From contig OX328106.1 of NCBI GenBank assembly GCA_946811185.2, forward strand, positions 30,812,426-30,876,425: 64,000 nucleotides of DNA. The letters are read 5' to 3'. Shown piece after piece: positions 12,160 to 23,290 of this stretch (its first letter is position 1; the number at the start of each line of letters is the position of its first letter). The notes beneath the pieces were generated by a model. The model searched no databases. It was not told the DNA's origin and saw only the letters and a program-made list of their open reading frames with translations. Origin of the DNA: Hippopus hippopus (lineage: Eukaryota > Mollusca > Bivalvia > Cardiida > Cardiidae). The position numbers were made by a program, and so were the translations under genes.

Positions 12160-12766
12160 GTGCGTCATGTGCACGTATCCATGCTGTGGTGGTATTTCAT
12201 TTACCAGTACCTTGCACGTTATTCCAAACCAATGGCTGCCTTCCTACATAACTGTTGTCGGGAAAAATATGTGATCGATGAGAAATTAATGAATCTTGTC
12301 GCAATGCCTGTCATCAAACCTCGCATAAAAATGCAACAACTGTGGAATCGAACCTGAAAACTCCTAGTTTCAGGCCTCGTACATCATCAACTGAGCAACC
12401 AAGCTGAGAATTATGCTGACGAAGTTTTCTTTTGCAATTGATCAGATCTAACACGGAGCCATGTTCACGAAAATGAAAATTATGAGCCCGATCTGACGAC
12501 TTCAACATAATTTGTTATATCGCACGCACCTAATTATTCGTTATTGGAGTTTCTTTTACCGGTATTTAGCATTTAATCTTTCCCAAACCACTGTTTGCTT
12601 TCAAACGTAGATCATTTGAAACATTGTTCAGTGATGAGAGAAGAATGAATCCTGTCCCTTTGAACTTAATCCTGAAAAAGGAAATTAGATTAGCCGGCGA
12701 ATCGAAATACAGAACCTTGGGTTTAATGTCTGGAACATTACTTTGCCGCTTTATTTAGTGATGTTG

Positions 12767-12797
<31 letters not shown>

Positions 12798-14110
12798 AAG
12801 AAATGTTTACTTTATTTCTGGAGGGTTGTTATGTGCGAGAAGAAATTGTAACATTTTGAAAAAGAAAACTGATGTAGAGTTATGTTGTGAATTTAAGGGG
12901 GAAAAATGTGAGCAATGAGAAATTAATGAATCTTGTCGCAATGACTGTCATCAATCCTCGCATAAAAATTGCAACAGCTGGGGAATCGAACCTGAAAACT
13001 CCTAATTTAAGGCCTCGTGCGTCGTGAACTGAGCAACTAAGCTGAGAATTATGCTGATGAAATTTTCTTTTGCAATTGATCAGATCTAACACGGAGCCAT
13101 GTTAACGAAAATGAAAGTTATGAGCCCGATCTGACGACTTCAACATAATTTGTTATATCGCACGCACCTACTTATTCGTTATTGGAGTTTCTTTTAACGG
13201 TATTTTGCTTTTAACCTTTCCCAAACCACTGTTTGCTTTCAAACATAGATTATTTGAAACATTGTTCAATGATGAGAGAAGAATGAATCCTGTCGCTTTG
13301 AACTTAATACTGAAAAAGGAAATTAGATTAGCCGGCGAATCGAACTATAGTACCTTGGGTTTAAAATGTGGAACATTACTTTGCCACTGTCTTTAGTGAT
13401 GTTGAGAGAGAGAGGGAGAGAGAGAGAGTGTGTGTATTTGATTTTGAAATGTTTACTGTATTCCTGGAGGGTTGTTATGTGCTAGAAGAAATTGTAACAT
13501 TTTGTAAAGAAAAATGATGTCCAGTTGTGTTGTGAATTGAAGGAAGGAAAAAAATTGTGAGCGACGAGAAATTAATGAATCCTGTCGCAATGACTGTCAT
13601 CAAAACTCGGATAAAAATTGCAACAGCTGGGGAATCGAACCTGTGATGCCCAAGTTTTAGGCCTTTTACGTCATCAACTGAGCAACTAAGCTGAGAATTA
13701 TGCTGATGAAGTTTTCTTTTGTAATTGATCAGATCTTAAAGGGAGCCATGTTAACGAAAAAATGAAAGTTATGAGCCCGATCAGACGATTTCAACATAAT
13801 TTGAGTTATGTCGCACGCACTTATTTATGCGTTATTGGAGCTTCTTTTACCGGTACTTTGCTTTTAACCTTTCCCAAACCATTGTTTGCTTTCAAACGTA
13901 GATTATTTAAAACATTGGTCAACGATAAGAGAAGAATGAATCCTGTCGCAGTGAACTTATACAATCCTGAAAAAGAAAATTTGATTTGCCGGGAAATCGA
14001 ACTATAGAACCTTGGGTTTTACGTCTGGAACATTACTTTGCCGCTACTTTTAGTGATGTTGGCAGAGAGAGAAGAAGGCAGAGTGAGAGAGAGAGAGAGA
14101 GAGGGAGTAT
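12160..14110 (-). repeat. Three-fold ~645-bp tandem array of SINE dimers (unit B)
   Basis: Counterpart of 5160-7140. The marker GCTGAGAATTATGCTGA recurs at about 12402, 13042 and 13689. The same paired SINE modules and GA tracts are present. Box B on the minus strand is intact in at least the modules ending near 12360 and 12990. Confidence 0.8.
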
Positions 14111-14427
14111 TTGAATTTGAAATCTTTACTTCATTCCTGGAAGGTTGTTATGTGCGAGAAGAAATTGTAACATTTTGTACAGAAAAATGATGTACAATTG
14201 TGTTGTGAATTGAAGGAAAAAAGATCTATTTGAAAGGAGGCAAGGATATGTCATGTTTAGGAATCCTTGACACAATTTGATTTTGTAAAGAAGTGGTGAA
14301 AAGCAAAGAAGTATGTTGCTGAAGTCTACTCCTGAAGTTGATCGATTCTTAGAGGGGACATTGATAAGGTAAACGAAAAATATGTTTATGAGTCATGTTT
14401 GCAAGACCTTGGAGAGAAAGATCTTGC

Positions 14428-15062
14428 TATAATGGGAGATAATACTGGTATCATATCCCCAAACCTGTCCCCATATTATGGAAGCACTGGAAATGATAAG
14501 TGTATATTTGATTGATGTTTACTGATTTTTTGGAAAGAATCAAAACTTTAAGATGAAAAAAAATGGAAATACTGCGGACAAGCCGGAAATCGAGTAAAGA
14601 AATTGAACTGATTTGAATGTAGAATAAAGATGTTTTCCTGATTTCTTATAACAGTGTTGAAAAGTGAACTAAAATAGTATTGAGGAAAACTGTTTAAGTT
14701 TACAGCAGTTGTGAAGCTATTCAATAATGGCTTGGATGATGATGATGATGATGATTAAGTTGGTAGTGCTGGATGTTGTAGCGGAGCCAGATTTCTTGTT
14801 AGCGTGTTTTTTTAGTGTTGTTTTAACTTGATGTCAGGTAAATGGCGTGGCCAGTGCTCTTGTAACAGTCTCTCCAAACCACTGGCTGCTTTTCAAAATA
14901 ACTTTAGTCGATAGAATGATCGGCATTAAGCATAGAATAAATCCTGCATCAATGAATATAATCGAACCTCGGACAGAAATTGGTACAGCTTGGGAATCTA
15001 ATCTGCGACTGTATAGGTTTTAAGTTATGTACTTTACCGACCAAGCAACTTGGGAAGACGAT

Positions 15063-15099
<37 letters not shown>

Positions 15100-15202
15100 T
15101 ATTTTATTTTGACATCTTTACTTTTTTCCTGAAAAGTTGTCATGTGCGAGAAGAAATGGTAACATTTTTTGAAGAAAAATGATGTACTGTTGTGGATTCA
15201 AG
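14428..15202 (+). repeat. Segmental duplication, truncated third unit C
   Basis: Collinear with the first ~770 bases of units A and B, including the SINE (14873-15066) and GA tract (15065-15096). Similarity stops abruptly after GATGTACTGTTGTGGATT, where an (AT)n run starts. This is the right-hand boundary of the array in the window. Confidence 0.9.
14873..15066 (-). mobile_element. tRNA-derived SINE (unit C copy)
   Basis: Third copy of the SINE at 457-650, with the same head and body. Confidence 0.75.
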
Positions 15203-15516
15203 GGATATATATATATATATATATATACACGGATCGTATATAAGATCCCTGATATATATAATCTAAAAAGCAACCCATTTTCTGACAAAACGCTAGAGTT
15301 GCAGAATACACTAGTGTATTCCAGTAAATCAAATCAGCTGTCTATCCTATTTTCAGACAAAGCTATTTTGTCTAAGCTATTTTTAGATAAATACGCTTAC
15401 ACACTGAAGCCACTTTGGCTTATCAGTTAATTTCTAACCCCTGATGAAGGCAGTATGCCGAAAGCGATTGGGTAAATTTATTATTTCAACTGTTCGAGCA
15501 CATTATATTTCTCACT

Positions 15517-15570
<54 letters not shown>

Positions 15571-15580
15571 ATTATCCTGG
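15203..15580 (+). repeat. (AT)n and (CA)n tracts flanking a possible retroelement terminus
   Basis: An AT run at 15205-15226 is followed by CGGATCGTATATAAGATCCC. Around 15437 the sequence CTGATGAAGGCAGTATGCC is followed by GAAA, which resembles the core of a hammerhead ribozyme such as those in Penelope-like elements. A (CA)n run follows at about 15521-15567. No reverse transcriptase is visible nearby. The terminus reading is tentative. Confidence 0.3.
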
Positions 15581-15620
15581 TTAATAGGAAACTATCCATG
15601 CATTGATGTAGAAATGTATT

Positions 15621-15840
15621 TTAAAGATAGGGCACCCTAAAGGGATGCGTGTAACATCGCCTTTCATCGCCGAAAAAAACGTTCGGATTCGGCTAAGACT
15701 CGGGTAAACCGTAATCGATCGGTCGATAGACGCTGGTTGCCCGCATCGATTACGGATTACCCGAGTGTAAGCCAAATCCGTCTGATTTGGGCGATGAAAG
15801 GCGATGTTACATGAATCCCATTAGGGTGCCCTATCCTTAA
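15621..15840. mobile_element. Palindromic MITE with TTAA at both ends
   Basis: Left end TTAAAGATAGGGCACCCTAA and right end TTAGGGTGCCCTATCCTTAA are inverted repeats. Complementarity continues deep into the element: AACATCGCCTTTCATCGCC pairs with GGCGATGAAAGGCGATGTT, and ACTCGGGTAA with TTACCCGAGT. TTAA at both borders fits the target duplication of piggyBac-type elements. No coding capacity. Only one copy is in the window, so family membership is inferred. Confidence 0.7.
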
Positions 15841-16019
15841 AGAAAAGGGGCTCAGGTTACTTATATACAACTCAAAGTTTGCTAAGCACGAAGAATATTG
15901 TTGTAGGCCTACATATCTTAGGTTGTAGTCAAATTTTTAGTATTTTTTCTTGTTGAACATGTACCTTATGCGTTATCTATTATTCTGTATAAAGATTCTA
16001 CACTTGTTATGCACTCTTT

Positions 16020-16330
16020 TGAATTTATTATCATTTTTAACTGGATGGTCACTGAAATCCCTCGCCATACCGATCATGCTCAGCAATGTTTCCTGCATGA
16101 AACCTCTCCCCGGTCTTCTCCACACTCGATCACGTATATCCGTGTAGTCTGAGCAGTATCGTAACTTGTCTATAAAGAGGACAGATCACCAGTCCATTCT
16201 CCTGCAACCGACATGGTCCATCGCCAAAACAAACCGATGCTGTTATGAGATGGGGGATACGAATACATGGTCTTCTTGATAGGAGGCCACTTTCATGCAA
16301 CCGTGTGCGTATAAGGTTTTATTCGAATAT
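16020..16330 (-). pseudogene. Decayed Tc1/mariner transposase, middle segment
   Basis: Translation of the minus strand gives RTRLHESGLLSRRP near 16310-16270, then further residues, then a segment like VEKTGERFHAGNIAEHDRYG near 16130-16065, broken by at least one stop. This matches the order of the Tc1-family linker and the start of the DDE domain, with its conserved RRP, WRRRGERF and RYGGGS-like motifs. Key catalytic residues are not preserved in a readable frame. It may belong to the same original element as the helix-turn-helix fragment at 19519-19760, which is on the same strand and in the correct order, with ~3.2 kb between them. Confidence 0.55.
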
Positions 16331-16949
16331 CTGACCCCAGAAGCATTTTGAAGGTCAGAACGCAGTTGAGTTGAAGTCGCGAAGCGGTTTTTATCCTGTT
16401 ACATGGTGAAATATCGACCGTGAAAAGGGGTGCCGTGAAAACTTTGTGTTTCACGGTCACTTGCTTTGTGACCTTGCTCATTTGCGTAACAGCCGGAACT
16501 ACTTTTGACCTAGTATTTCCTTTCCTTTTCTCGACGGTTTTATATCAGAAAATTGAAAATGCAGAAAATTAAAAAAAAAATCAATATGAAATTGACTCCC
16601 TAGCGCACAAAACACACATAGTTTCGTACACGATTACCAACACTCTACATCCCTTCTTTCTTCCTTGGTGTACATGAACCTGACTAAAAAATGTTGAGAA
16701 CTTTTTAAAATCCAAGAATGAACAATGTGAAATGTCAAAACTAGAGGTGGAAAAGCTAAGATCAATATCTAGCAAACTTCGTTACGTGCATGAGGAAAAC
16801 TGTCGGGCATGAGTATGAACCATCGACACTGAAATTATTGTGTCAAACTTATGCAGAAAGCTTAAGCTTATCCTTTGGCCTGTAAGACAGGACACAATTT
16901 TTGACTTGTCGATAATAAGAGCATTAATAGAGGAAAAACTAAACATGGT

Positions 16950-17098
16950 TCAAGTGATAAGATTTGTTTTTGAAAAGGTAGAAGACATTGTTGAAAAAAG
17001 AGAAATGCTGTTATTCAGCATTTTCTTCTTTTCCCACAATATTTTCAAAAGGCTTTGTTCTTGGGGTCGTTAAAACTCGGGATTGTGTGGTAAAGGAT
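16950..17098. mobile_element. HP1 hairpin MITE, partial
   Basis: Central palindrome AGAAATGCTGTTATTCAGCA / TTTTCTTCTTTTCCCACAAT near 16998-17040, followed by the HP1 flank AGGCTTTGTTCTTGGGG and the end GGGATTGTGTGGTAAAGGA. See 23291-23517 for the full family structure. Confidence 0.7.
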
Positions 17099-17862
17099 CA
17101 AAAAGCAAAAAATACCCTCATCCAATAACGAATATTTAGCTCAACACAAGAATTCCAAATAAGCAAGGATATCTTGTTAGCCAAACTAAAATCTCTGACG
17201 AAACAAAGGAAAGAAAATTAATCCAACAGAGCATGTCCTCTTACAAATGACGAGATCAACCAACTGTATGAAAAGGGTGTCTCAGGCAGCCATGGTATAA
17301 GAAGCTTGTTTATAAATTTTTTATGGCTCAACAATTGCCCTATGTTTGGTATGACTTTCGGTAGGTTTTTCAAATGTTACACCTAAAAAAGTCCTTCAGA
17401 ACATTACATGAAGTCAAAATGAATACAAGAAATTATGTGCAACTATGGTAGGTTTAGACAAGTACTCTAAGCCATAAATGTTGTAAATCCTGTGAAAAAG
17501 TTGTATTTATTAGGTCTGCACAACTGCCTATTAATTTCAATTGGCAGGTAACTGGTTTTACTCTTCCTTTTACATTATTATCTGAATCAATATGCATCAG
17601 AAAACTGATACTCCAGCAGTAAAAATAGCTCAGACCCCCGCTGAGACTTGAACTCAGATCTCCTGGTTTCCCAGGTATTTTACTTTTAAAATACAAGGGT
17701 TTTGAGCATACAACTTAAATATCAATTTTCATCTTTTAGACCGATTCAGAGTTCTAGAACAGAGTTTTATTGTTTTTCAATATTCAAATTCATACAAATC
17801 TGGCATTTCACAAATGAGTTAATTTGTCATTTAGTGAATAACTGCAATGACCAGTTCCAGCT
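17099..17862. other. No gene seen; weak tRNA-like fragment
   Basis: No convincing coding sequence. On the minus strand around 17690-17635 the sequence CCTGGGAAACCAGG followed by GAGTTCAAGTCTCAG resembles an anticodon stem and a T-arm/box B. There is no intact box A or acceptor stem, so this is at most a SINE relic. Confidence 0.35.
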
Positions 17863-18292
17863 TGGAGAGGGTCAAAACGGCCCACTTTCAAAACAGCCTG
17901 GTCCATAACAGCCCACTGTCATGGGCACCGAAAAGGTCCACTTTAGACCTACTGTTATTTAAATCAATGTTATCAGCATACTTTATATTTAATAACTTTC
18001 CAATTCTTATTTATTTTTGAAAAATGAATTTAATTTCAAGAGCTTTCGATTTCCCCAATACTTGTGTTCAGCATTCTTCACCGCTGTTAAATGTGATAAG
18101 AGCTCCTCACCCCTTACTTTCTTTTCTCATGAAGGTTGGTGTATTTCGAATATGTTACTATAAAGTATAGAAAAACTAATGTGGCCATTTTGTTATCTAA
18201 AAGACTGTATAGGTAATAATTTTTCAACAGTTAGAGAGAAAAAGGGGCCATTTTAGTACAAGGCCATTTTGGAAGTGGGCCGTTATGACCTC
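17863..18292. mobile_element. Short element with ~35-bp imperfect terminal inverted repeats
   Basis: The left end GGAGAGGGTCAAAACGGCCC followed by ACTTTCAAAACAGCC is mirrored at the right end, whose complement reads GGAGGTCATAACGGCCCACT and then TCCAAAATGGCC. The interior is AT-rich and non-coding. The structure fits a MITE of about 430 bp. Target duplications are not clear. Confidence 0.6.
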
Positions 18293-18454
18293 CATGATCT
18301 GTTCCAGTTGAATTCAGTATACCAATATTTTCAAGTAGTGTTTGTATAACCTTTTGTTAATTGAAGTTAATTAAAAAAAAAACCGCCCCAGAGAAGGAAA
18401 TCTTTTACAAACCTTATCTAAACACATTATCGAATTCAGGTGAAGTTTAGTGAA

Positions 18455-18545
18455 TTAACCCATTACCAAACAATCAAAAGTTTTAACGACCCCTGACACA
18501 GAAAGCTTTTGAAAACATTGTGGGAAAAGGAGAATCTTCTTTTGA
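18455..18545. mobile_element. HP1 hairpin MITE, half copy
   Basis: Starts TTAACCCATTACCAAACAAT and continues through AACGACCCCTGACAC and GAAAACATTGTGGGAAAAGG, ending where the central palindrome should begin. Confidence 0.65.
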
Positions 18546-19373
18546 CAAATTTCATGTTTAAGGTAACATTTGTCATCAGCAAATGCTTTCAATTTTGTTC
18601 TATGAAATTGTGATCTTAAAAAATACAGTTTGCAAAATTGCTCTTTTTTCCAAATAATGAAACTATTAATGAGCTACACCAATAGAAACTAAACCATGAT
18701 TCTTAATGTAAAATTTTGAACTTGAGCTTGGTATTCATGCAGGAGACATGTACGTAGACAACTGTATTCATGACAGACTATTTATGTAATTACACACATG
18801 GCTTGTACGCTAACTGTTGCTTGAGAAATTCACTATTGATAAAATTGTCAAGATTTGATCAAGCTTTGAATATAAACTTACGGTTTACATCATCCTAGGC
18901 CTGATCCGTTGAATTATACAGTAGAAAATGTGTTGACTCTATGCTGATTCAGTTGCCTTCCTCCTTCCGTCGACAAGTATTTCGCATGAATTCTGATCGT
19001 TTAGCACACAGGCGAAAACACTGTTTACATACGGCAAGGTCAATAGGTAGATCTAGTAGTTTACAGTTACACAAATGTGTAAATCGAAGCGAGGGCGAAA
19101 CTGAACAGTTGTTCTAGAAAATAAGATAGCGTTTATAAGTTTAGTCTAAGAAAATAATTTGTAAAATTGAAATTTCCTGATGAAATTCAGATCTAAAGAA
19201 ATCGTAAGAAAATATTTAGGACTATTTTTGTAATCTTTATCAGCGGAAGAGTTTTCTTGCATATTAAAACCCCCTTCAACTTCGATCAACCGCGAAATTC
19301 AAAATGCTTTTTTTTTTTCCCGTTCTTTTTTTCCCCCTCTTCTTCTCTTTCTCTCTCGCTTTGTAACAGGATA

Positions 19374-19521
19374 AATAGAATAATTGGTTCGTGTCTGAAA
19401 TGGGTCAACTTTTTCGGGCTCGGCTTCGGAATTTATTAGGTTCGCCTGCGGCTCACCTAATAAATTCCCACGCCTTGCCCGAAAACTTGACCCATTTCAG
19501 ACACTAACCTATTATTCTCTA
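19374..19521. mobile_element. Long hairpin element inserted in a Tc1 relic
   Basis: Arms of about 60 bases with few mismatches: CTGAAATGGGTCAAC and TTTTTCGGGC on the left pair with GCCCGAAAA and GTTGACCCATTTCAG-like sequence on the right. The hairpin centres on a short loop near 19441-19455 (TCGCCTGCGGCTC). Its right border coincides with the end of the Tc1 helix-turn-helix reading frame at 19519. Confidence 0.7.
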
Positions 19522-19760
19522 TCTCCAAGCCTGGCTAACCAAATATCGATCATCAGCTGCAGATGTAGCCCTTTTCCTGCCACAACCATGTCGCCTGATA
19601 GGTGAACCATACTGCTGGTACCTCGCCCAGGCTCTGGTGATAACAGTATGGAGCACAAGTGCCTCACATACCTCACGATAAAGAGCCCCTGGTTCCAACA
19701 TTCCAACTGCCCACCACATGTCTGCATCTGATAAATGCCTTCTGACATTCGAATTTGCCA
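19519..19760 (-). pseudogene. Tc1/mariner transposase N-terminal helix-turn-helix fragment
   Basis: The last ~76 residues of a minus-strand ORF ending at 19519 contain RRHLSDADMWWAVGMLEPG, VITRAWARYQQYGSPIRRHG and GRKRATSAADDRYLV. This order is typical of Tc1 transposases: a paired-like DNA-binding domain (start of HTH, ...ISRLWxRYxxTG...), then the GRxRAT AT-hook-like motif, then the DDRY motif. The frame stops right after DDRYLVSQAWR at the border of the hairpin element, so the DDE domain is missing. The N-terminal ~75 residues of the same ORF have no Tc1 likeness and are ignored. Confidence 0.75.
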
Positions 19761-20103
19761 TATTAACGTCCAAAACGTTCAGCCTTTCAAAAGAAAGTGA
19801 AGAATAAAAGAGTTTACACAAGTTTTGTACATGTATGCAGCGTCTCGAAACACTATGAAAATAGAGAGTATCTGCATTTACGAGACTTGCACGAGGAATT
19901 TGCCTGTCAAATAAGGCAATGTGTGCACTAGAGACCTTCTCGATACACCACTGAATGATTTCCAATATTAACATCACAAAAATATAGGATACAGACTCTA
20001 CTATGGTGCTACGAAATGTTGGTGCTTAGCAAACTTTGAGTAGTGTACTGTTAGTCGTTTTCGAAAAGGTCTTCAAAAATATTTCGCACAAGAAATCTCA
20101 ATG

Positions 20104-20356
20104 AGCAGTGCTTAGTAATGTGGGGGTTTAGTGCATCTGCTAAAATTACTGGCCCTGGTCAATCTGAGCAGTCCGTGCAGGCTAACCTGGGTCAAATTTT
20201 TTTCACGGTTATCGGTCAATTTTCTGCATGTCAAAGAACATCATTTTTCAGTCAGTTGTTAGACACAATGGATTTTATGGGTCCATAATTATGTGATGAA
20301 TTGCCTGGTATAATGCAATACGGAGATGCATTAAACCTCCTTTTGCCAGAGCATAT
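20104..20356. mobile_element. MITE family M3 (ends near AGCCATGCTCTG), diverged copy
   Basis: Contains the family words TTTAGTGCATCTGC, GGTCAATCTGAGCAGTCCG, ATGGGTCCATAATTATGTGA and GAGATGCATTAAACCTCCTT. The inner inverted repeat GGCTTAATGCATC / GATGCATTAAGCC is damaged at the left end. Better copies are at 22564-22823, 25269-25526 and 45061-45323 (opposite orientation). Confidence 0.75.
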
Positions 20357-20470
20357 TTCAAAGAGGAGAAAAATTTAGTTACAAGTACTTTCTCTTTTTC
20401 CAACAGTGTTTTCAAAAGCCTTTTACTTTTGGGTTGTTACAATACTGTATTATGTGGTTAAGGGTCATGA
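20357..20470. mobile_element. HP1 hairpin MITE, partial
   Basis: GAGGAGAAAAATTTAGTTAC / AAGTACTTTCTCTTTTTCC forms a weakened hairpin, followed by CAACAGTGTTTTCAAAAGCC and the end TATTATGTGGTTAAGGG. Confidence 0.6.
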
Positions 20471-22563
20471 TAATGACATTTTTATCATTATGCAATATTG
20501 TCTTCATAAATTGTTATCTGCACTTTCCAATAAGGACATTTTTTTCACCAAAAAGTTACGTTTGAAATAGCAGAATTTGTGTCTTCACTTTTGGCTTAAA
20601 AGTTATAGTTCATTTATTTAGCAGGATAAGAGTTAAACTGGAACTTGTGTTTTGTCTTGTTGACGATCCGACATGTATTTTGAAAAGGCTAGAAATTAAA
20701 GTCACAGTAAAGTCCAAATGTAAAAAGGCCTGTTTATAAAATAAAAGTAAATTTCATTTTTATGACTTAGGTTGTAGTCAAATTTTATTATGACTTTAAA
20801 GATATGTAAAGGTGCAGTTTGTAAAAGTTCCAGTCAATGGCAGAAAAAAGAATTTTGAAACTAGAACAGATCCTACCATGTCGCATTATCTGTTTGTTTA
20901 CATCGATGATCGCCGACGATTAGCCGACTTTTCGTCGTAAATCTCCGCAGTGACGTAATAGTGACGTAAACACCACGTGATAATTCAATGCGTCGAAACA
21001 AAACTTTCATTCACTTGATCGTTTTGTCCCCATTCTAGGCTTGAAAAACTAAGTTTATAGATATTGTAAACAGAAACGACGACACAGGCTGATCGTCGCT
21101 TATTCGTTTATCATCAATACAGGAAGAGTTTACTATATCGAAATAAGAAAACAGGTTCAGAATGAGCAATCTTACTCTCCGATGACATAATATTGGAAGT
21201 GTAAACAATAGTCCTGTGTACTACGTCATAGCACTAATGAGAAGCAATGTTATCACGTGACTTTCCGACGAACGATAACGAAGGTTGTCTCGATCAATGG
21301 CGTCCCTGAAATCGACGGGCTTCTCAATGCACACATATATCATGGCAATCAATGCAGTAACTGACACGTTCGGGTTTTCTCCTATCTTATATATGTGTGT
21401 TGTGATGGGTTATCCGTTATATTTTCGATTTACAAACGGTGAAAATTACCTAATTTTTGGACTTTACTGGCGCTTCAATGGCCTTTTTTTTTAATAATAT
21501 GAGAAAATGCTGGTAAGGTTCTACGCCCGATTCGGTGACTAGATCTAGCTCCGATGATATTTTTATGATAATGTCATTGATGAGAAACAATCACAAAACT
21601 AACTTTGGAGCATGGCCTTTAGTATGGAATTCTTATGGGGCCACCCATTAGGATTGCGTACTTTAGACTGAAGGTAGCTGGTAACCAGCATTTTCCCCTT
21701 TCCCCACAACGTTTTCTACTCTTTCTCAGTTATGGTAAGTAAAAATCAGCCTTGGAACACCCACACCCTTGAGTTTCCCATGACTAGTTGATTAGTGTTT
21801 ACGTAATGAGATGCTTACGGAGCTTCCTTTCATATTTGAACATCTATTGTGCACCATACAGGAGGCGACCAGTCAAAATTTAAAGTCGCCTTCAGGGATA
21901 GTTATCCGTACTAGTGTTCTGCAATGACAGCTAATCCTACTAGTCTCAATAATGAGACGTTTATGGTGCTTCTTTTCACATTTGGACATTAAGTGTGTAC
22001 CGCACTGTCTCGAGTCCATCGTGAATTTTCCGGTAGCAGATCTACAGTGCTCCACTGATTTTCTGTTTAGTCGGTTTAATCTATATTGCAGCGAAATGCA
22101 AACAATTTCTAGTGATACGAATGACAAGGACAAATTACCAAACCTTTCATTATCTATAACATGCAAATCTCAAAAAAAAAAAACCGAAATTTATCGTGCT
22201 TCGTGGCCATTTGGTGTCTACTTTAGGGAGCATAAATTTATAGGTAGAGTAACATAAATAAAACTGCTTTTCTATATATAAAGTGTTAAAAATAATTGTA
22301 TTTGTAACAAAGGATTAATGAATATGCGAACAGAAGACCAGTATTTTAAAATTCTATGGGTGTCGTCAGTTTATGAAAATATGAGAGTTTAAACATGCAC
22401 TCAAAATCTGTGTGGAGATTTCACATATTTTTTGTAGATCGTCTGTGTACCTGGAGGCAAGCAGTCAAAAACTAAAATCACCTTCAAGGACAGTTATCTG
22501 CACTACTAATCCTGCTGATTATGTTTTCATTTTCACAAAATTTATGGCATCCTAATCTATATG
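20471..22563. other. No gene seen; unclassified AT-rich DNA with old repeats
   Basis: No ORF here has recognisable domains. Two diverged copies of a ~150-bp segment are visible at about 21780-21930 and 22390-22510 (shared words GTCAAAAW... and CCTTCARGGAYAGTTATC). A fragment of HP1 lies at 21690-21730 (GGTAACCAGCATTTTCCCCT). Confidence 0.4.
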
Positions 22564-22823
22564 AGCCGCGCTCTGTGAAAAGGGGGCTTAATGCATCTGC
22601 GAAAAGTATCGACCCAGGTCAGCCTGTGCAGTCCGCGCAGGCTGACCTGGGCCGAAACTTTTCGCTATAGGTCGATTTCCTGCATGTCAAAGGATCAATC
22701 TACCTCATAATTGAGTCGGTTGATCAGAAAAAGTGACTATTATGGATCCATATTTATATGATGGCTTGCTTGGTATGATGCATCACGGAGATGCATTAAG
22801 CCTCTTTTTGCCAGAGCATGGCT
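22564..22823. mobile_element. MITE family M3, full copy
   Basis: Left end AGCCGCGCTCTGTGAAAAGG and right end CCTCTTTTTGCCAGAGCATG-GCT are inverted repeats, continuing as GGCTTAATGCATC / GATGCATTAAGCC. The interior has a palindromic block CAGGTCAGCCTGTGCAG / CGCAGGCTGACCTG. Length ~260 bp, non-coding. Confidence 0.85.
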
Positions 22824-22944
22824 AATATATTATAGAGATTGTCTAGATGCATTTAGATACATGCTAATGTCAAATGAAGGATTCAAATTTGGCTTCCCAG
22901 CAAAAAGATATTTTCACTCGGGGTTAAAAAAGGATTCTGTAGGA

Positions 22945-23200
22945 TACGGCGGTGTTGTGGTGGATCGTGGCCCTCTCACACCAAATGTTCCAGGCTCAAG
23001 TCCCCTGAGGCGTCCCGCATGGCTCAGTGGTAAAGTGTAGGAATCGTTTCCTTGAGGCCCCTGGTTCTAGCCTTACTGGAAGCAGTGGGAGTGTCCTTGG
23101 ACAAGACACTTCATAGCCCCAGCGTAGTCCTGGTTAAAGCCAGGACATACCCGAATATGGGAGCTGTTGGCGTGATATGACTGAAATAATGTTGAAAGTG
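22945..23200 (+). mobile_element. tRNA-derived SINE with two tRNA-like heads
   Basis: The main head reads GCATGGCTCAGTGGTAAAGT (box A, 23018-23037) with CTGGTTCTAGCC as a damaged box B (23061-23072). The tail CTTGGACAAGACACTT and CCCAGCG is a common SINE body phrase. Just upstream, 22985-22993 (GGCTCAAGTCCC) looks like the box B of a second, partial tRNA-like unit. Confidence 0.65.
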
Positions 23201-23290
23201 GGGTAAAACACCATTCAATCAATCGATCGAATCTTGTGGTGAGGGGTGGTCAACCCTTGAAACTATCCGCATCACAGTACAAGTACCGAT

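Larger units (their letters stand above)
7454..14427 (+). repeat. Segmental tandem duplication, unit B (6974 bp)
   Basis: Full second copy of the unit starting at base 1, collinear throughout. The main difference is the lack of the ~530-base SINE segment found in unit A at 4638-5174; smaller differences are repeat-length changes in the GA and CT tracts. High identity implies recent duplication or ongoing homogenisation. A collapsed or expanded assembly cannot be excluded from sequence alone. Confidence 0.93.
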
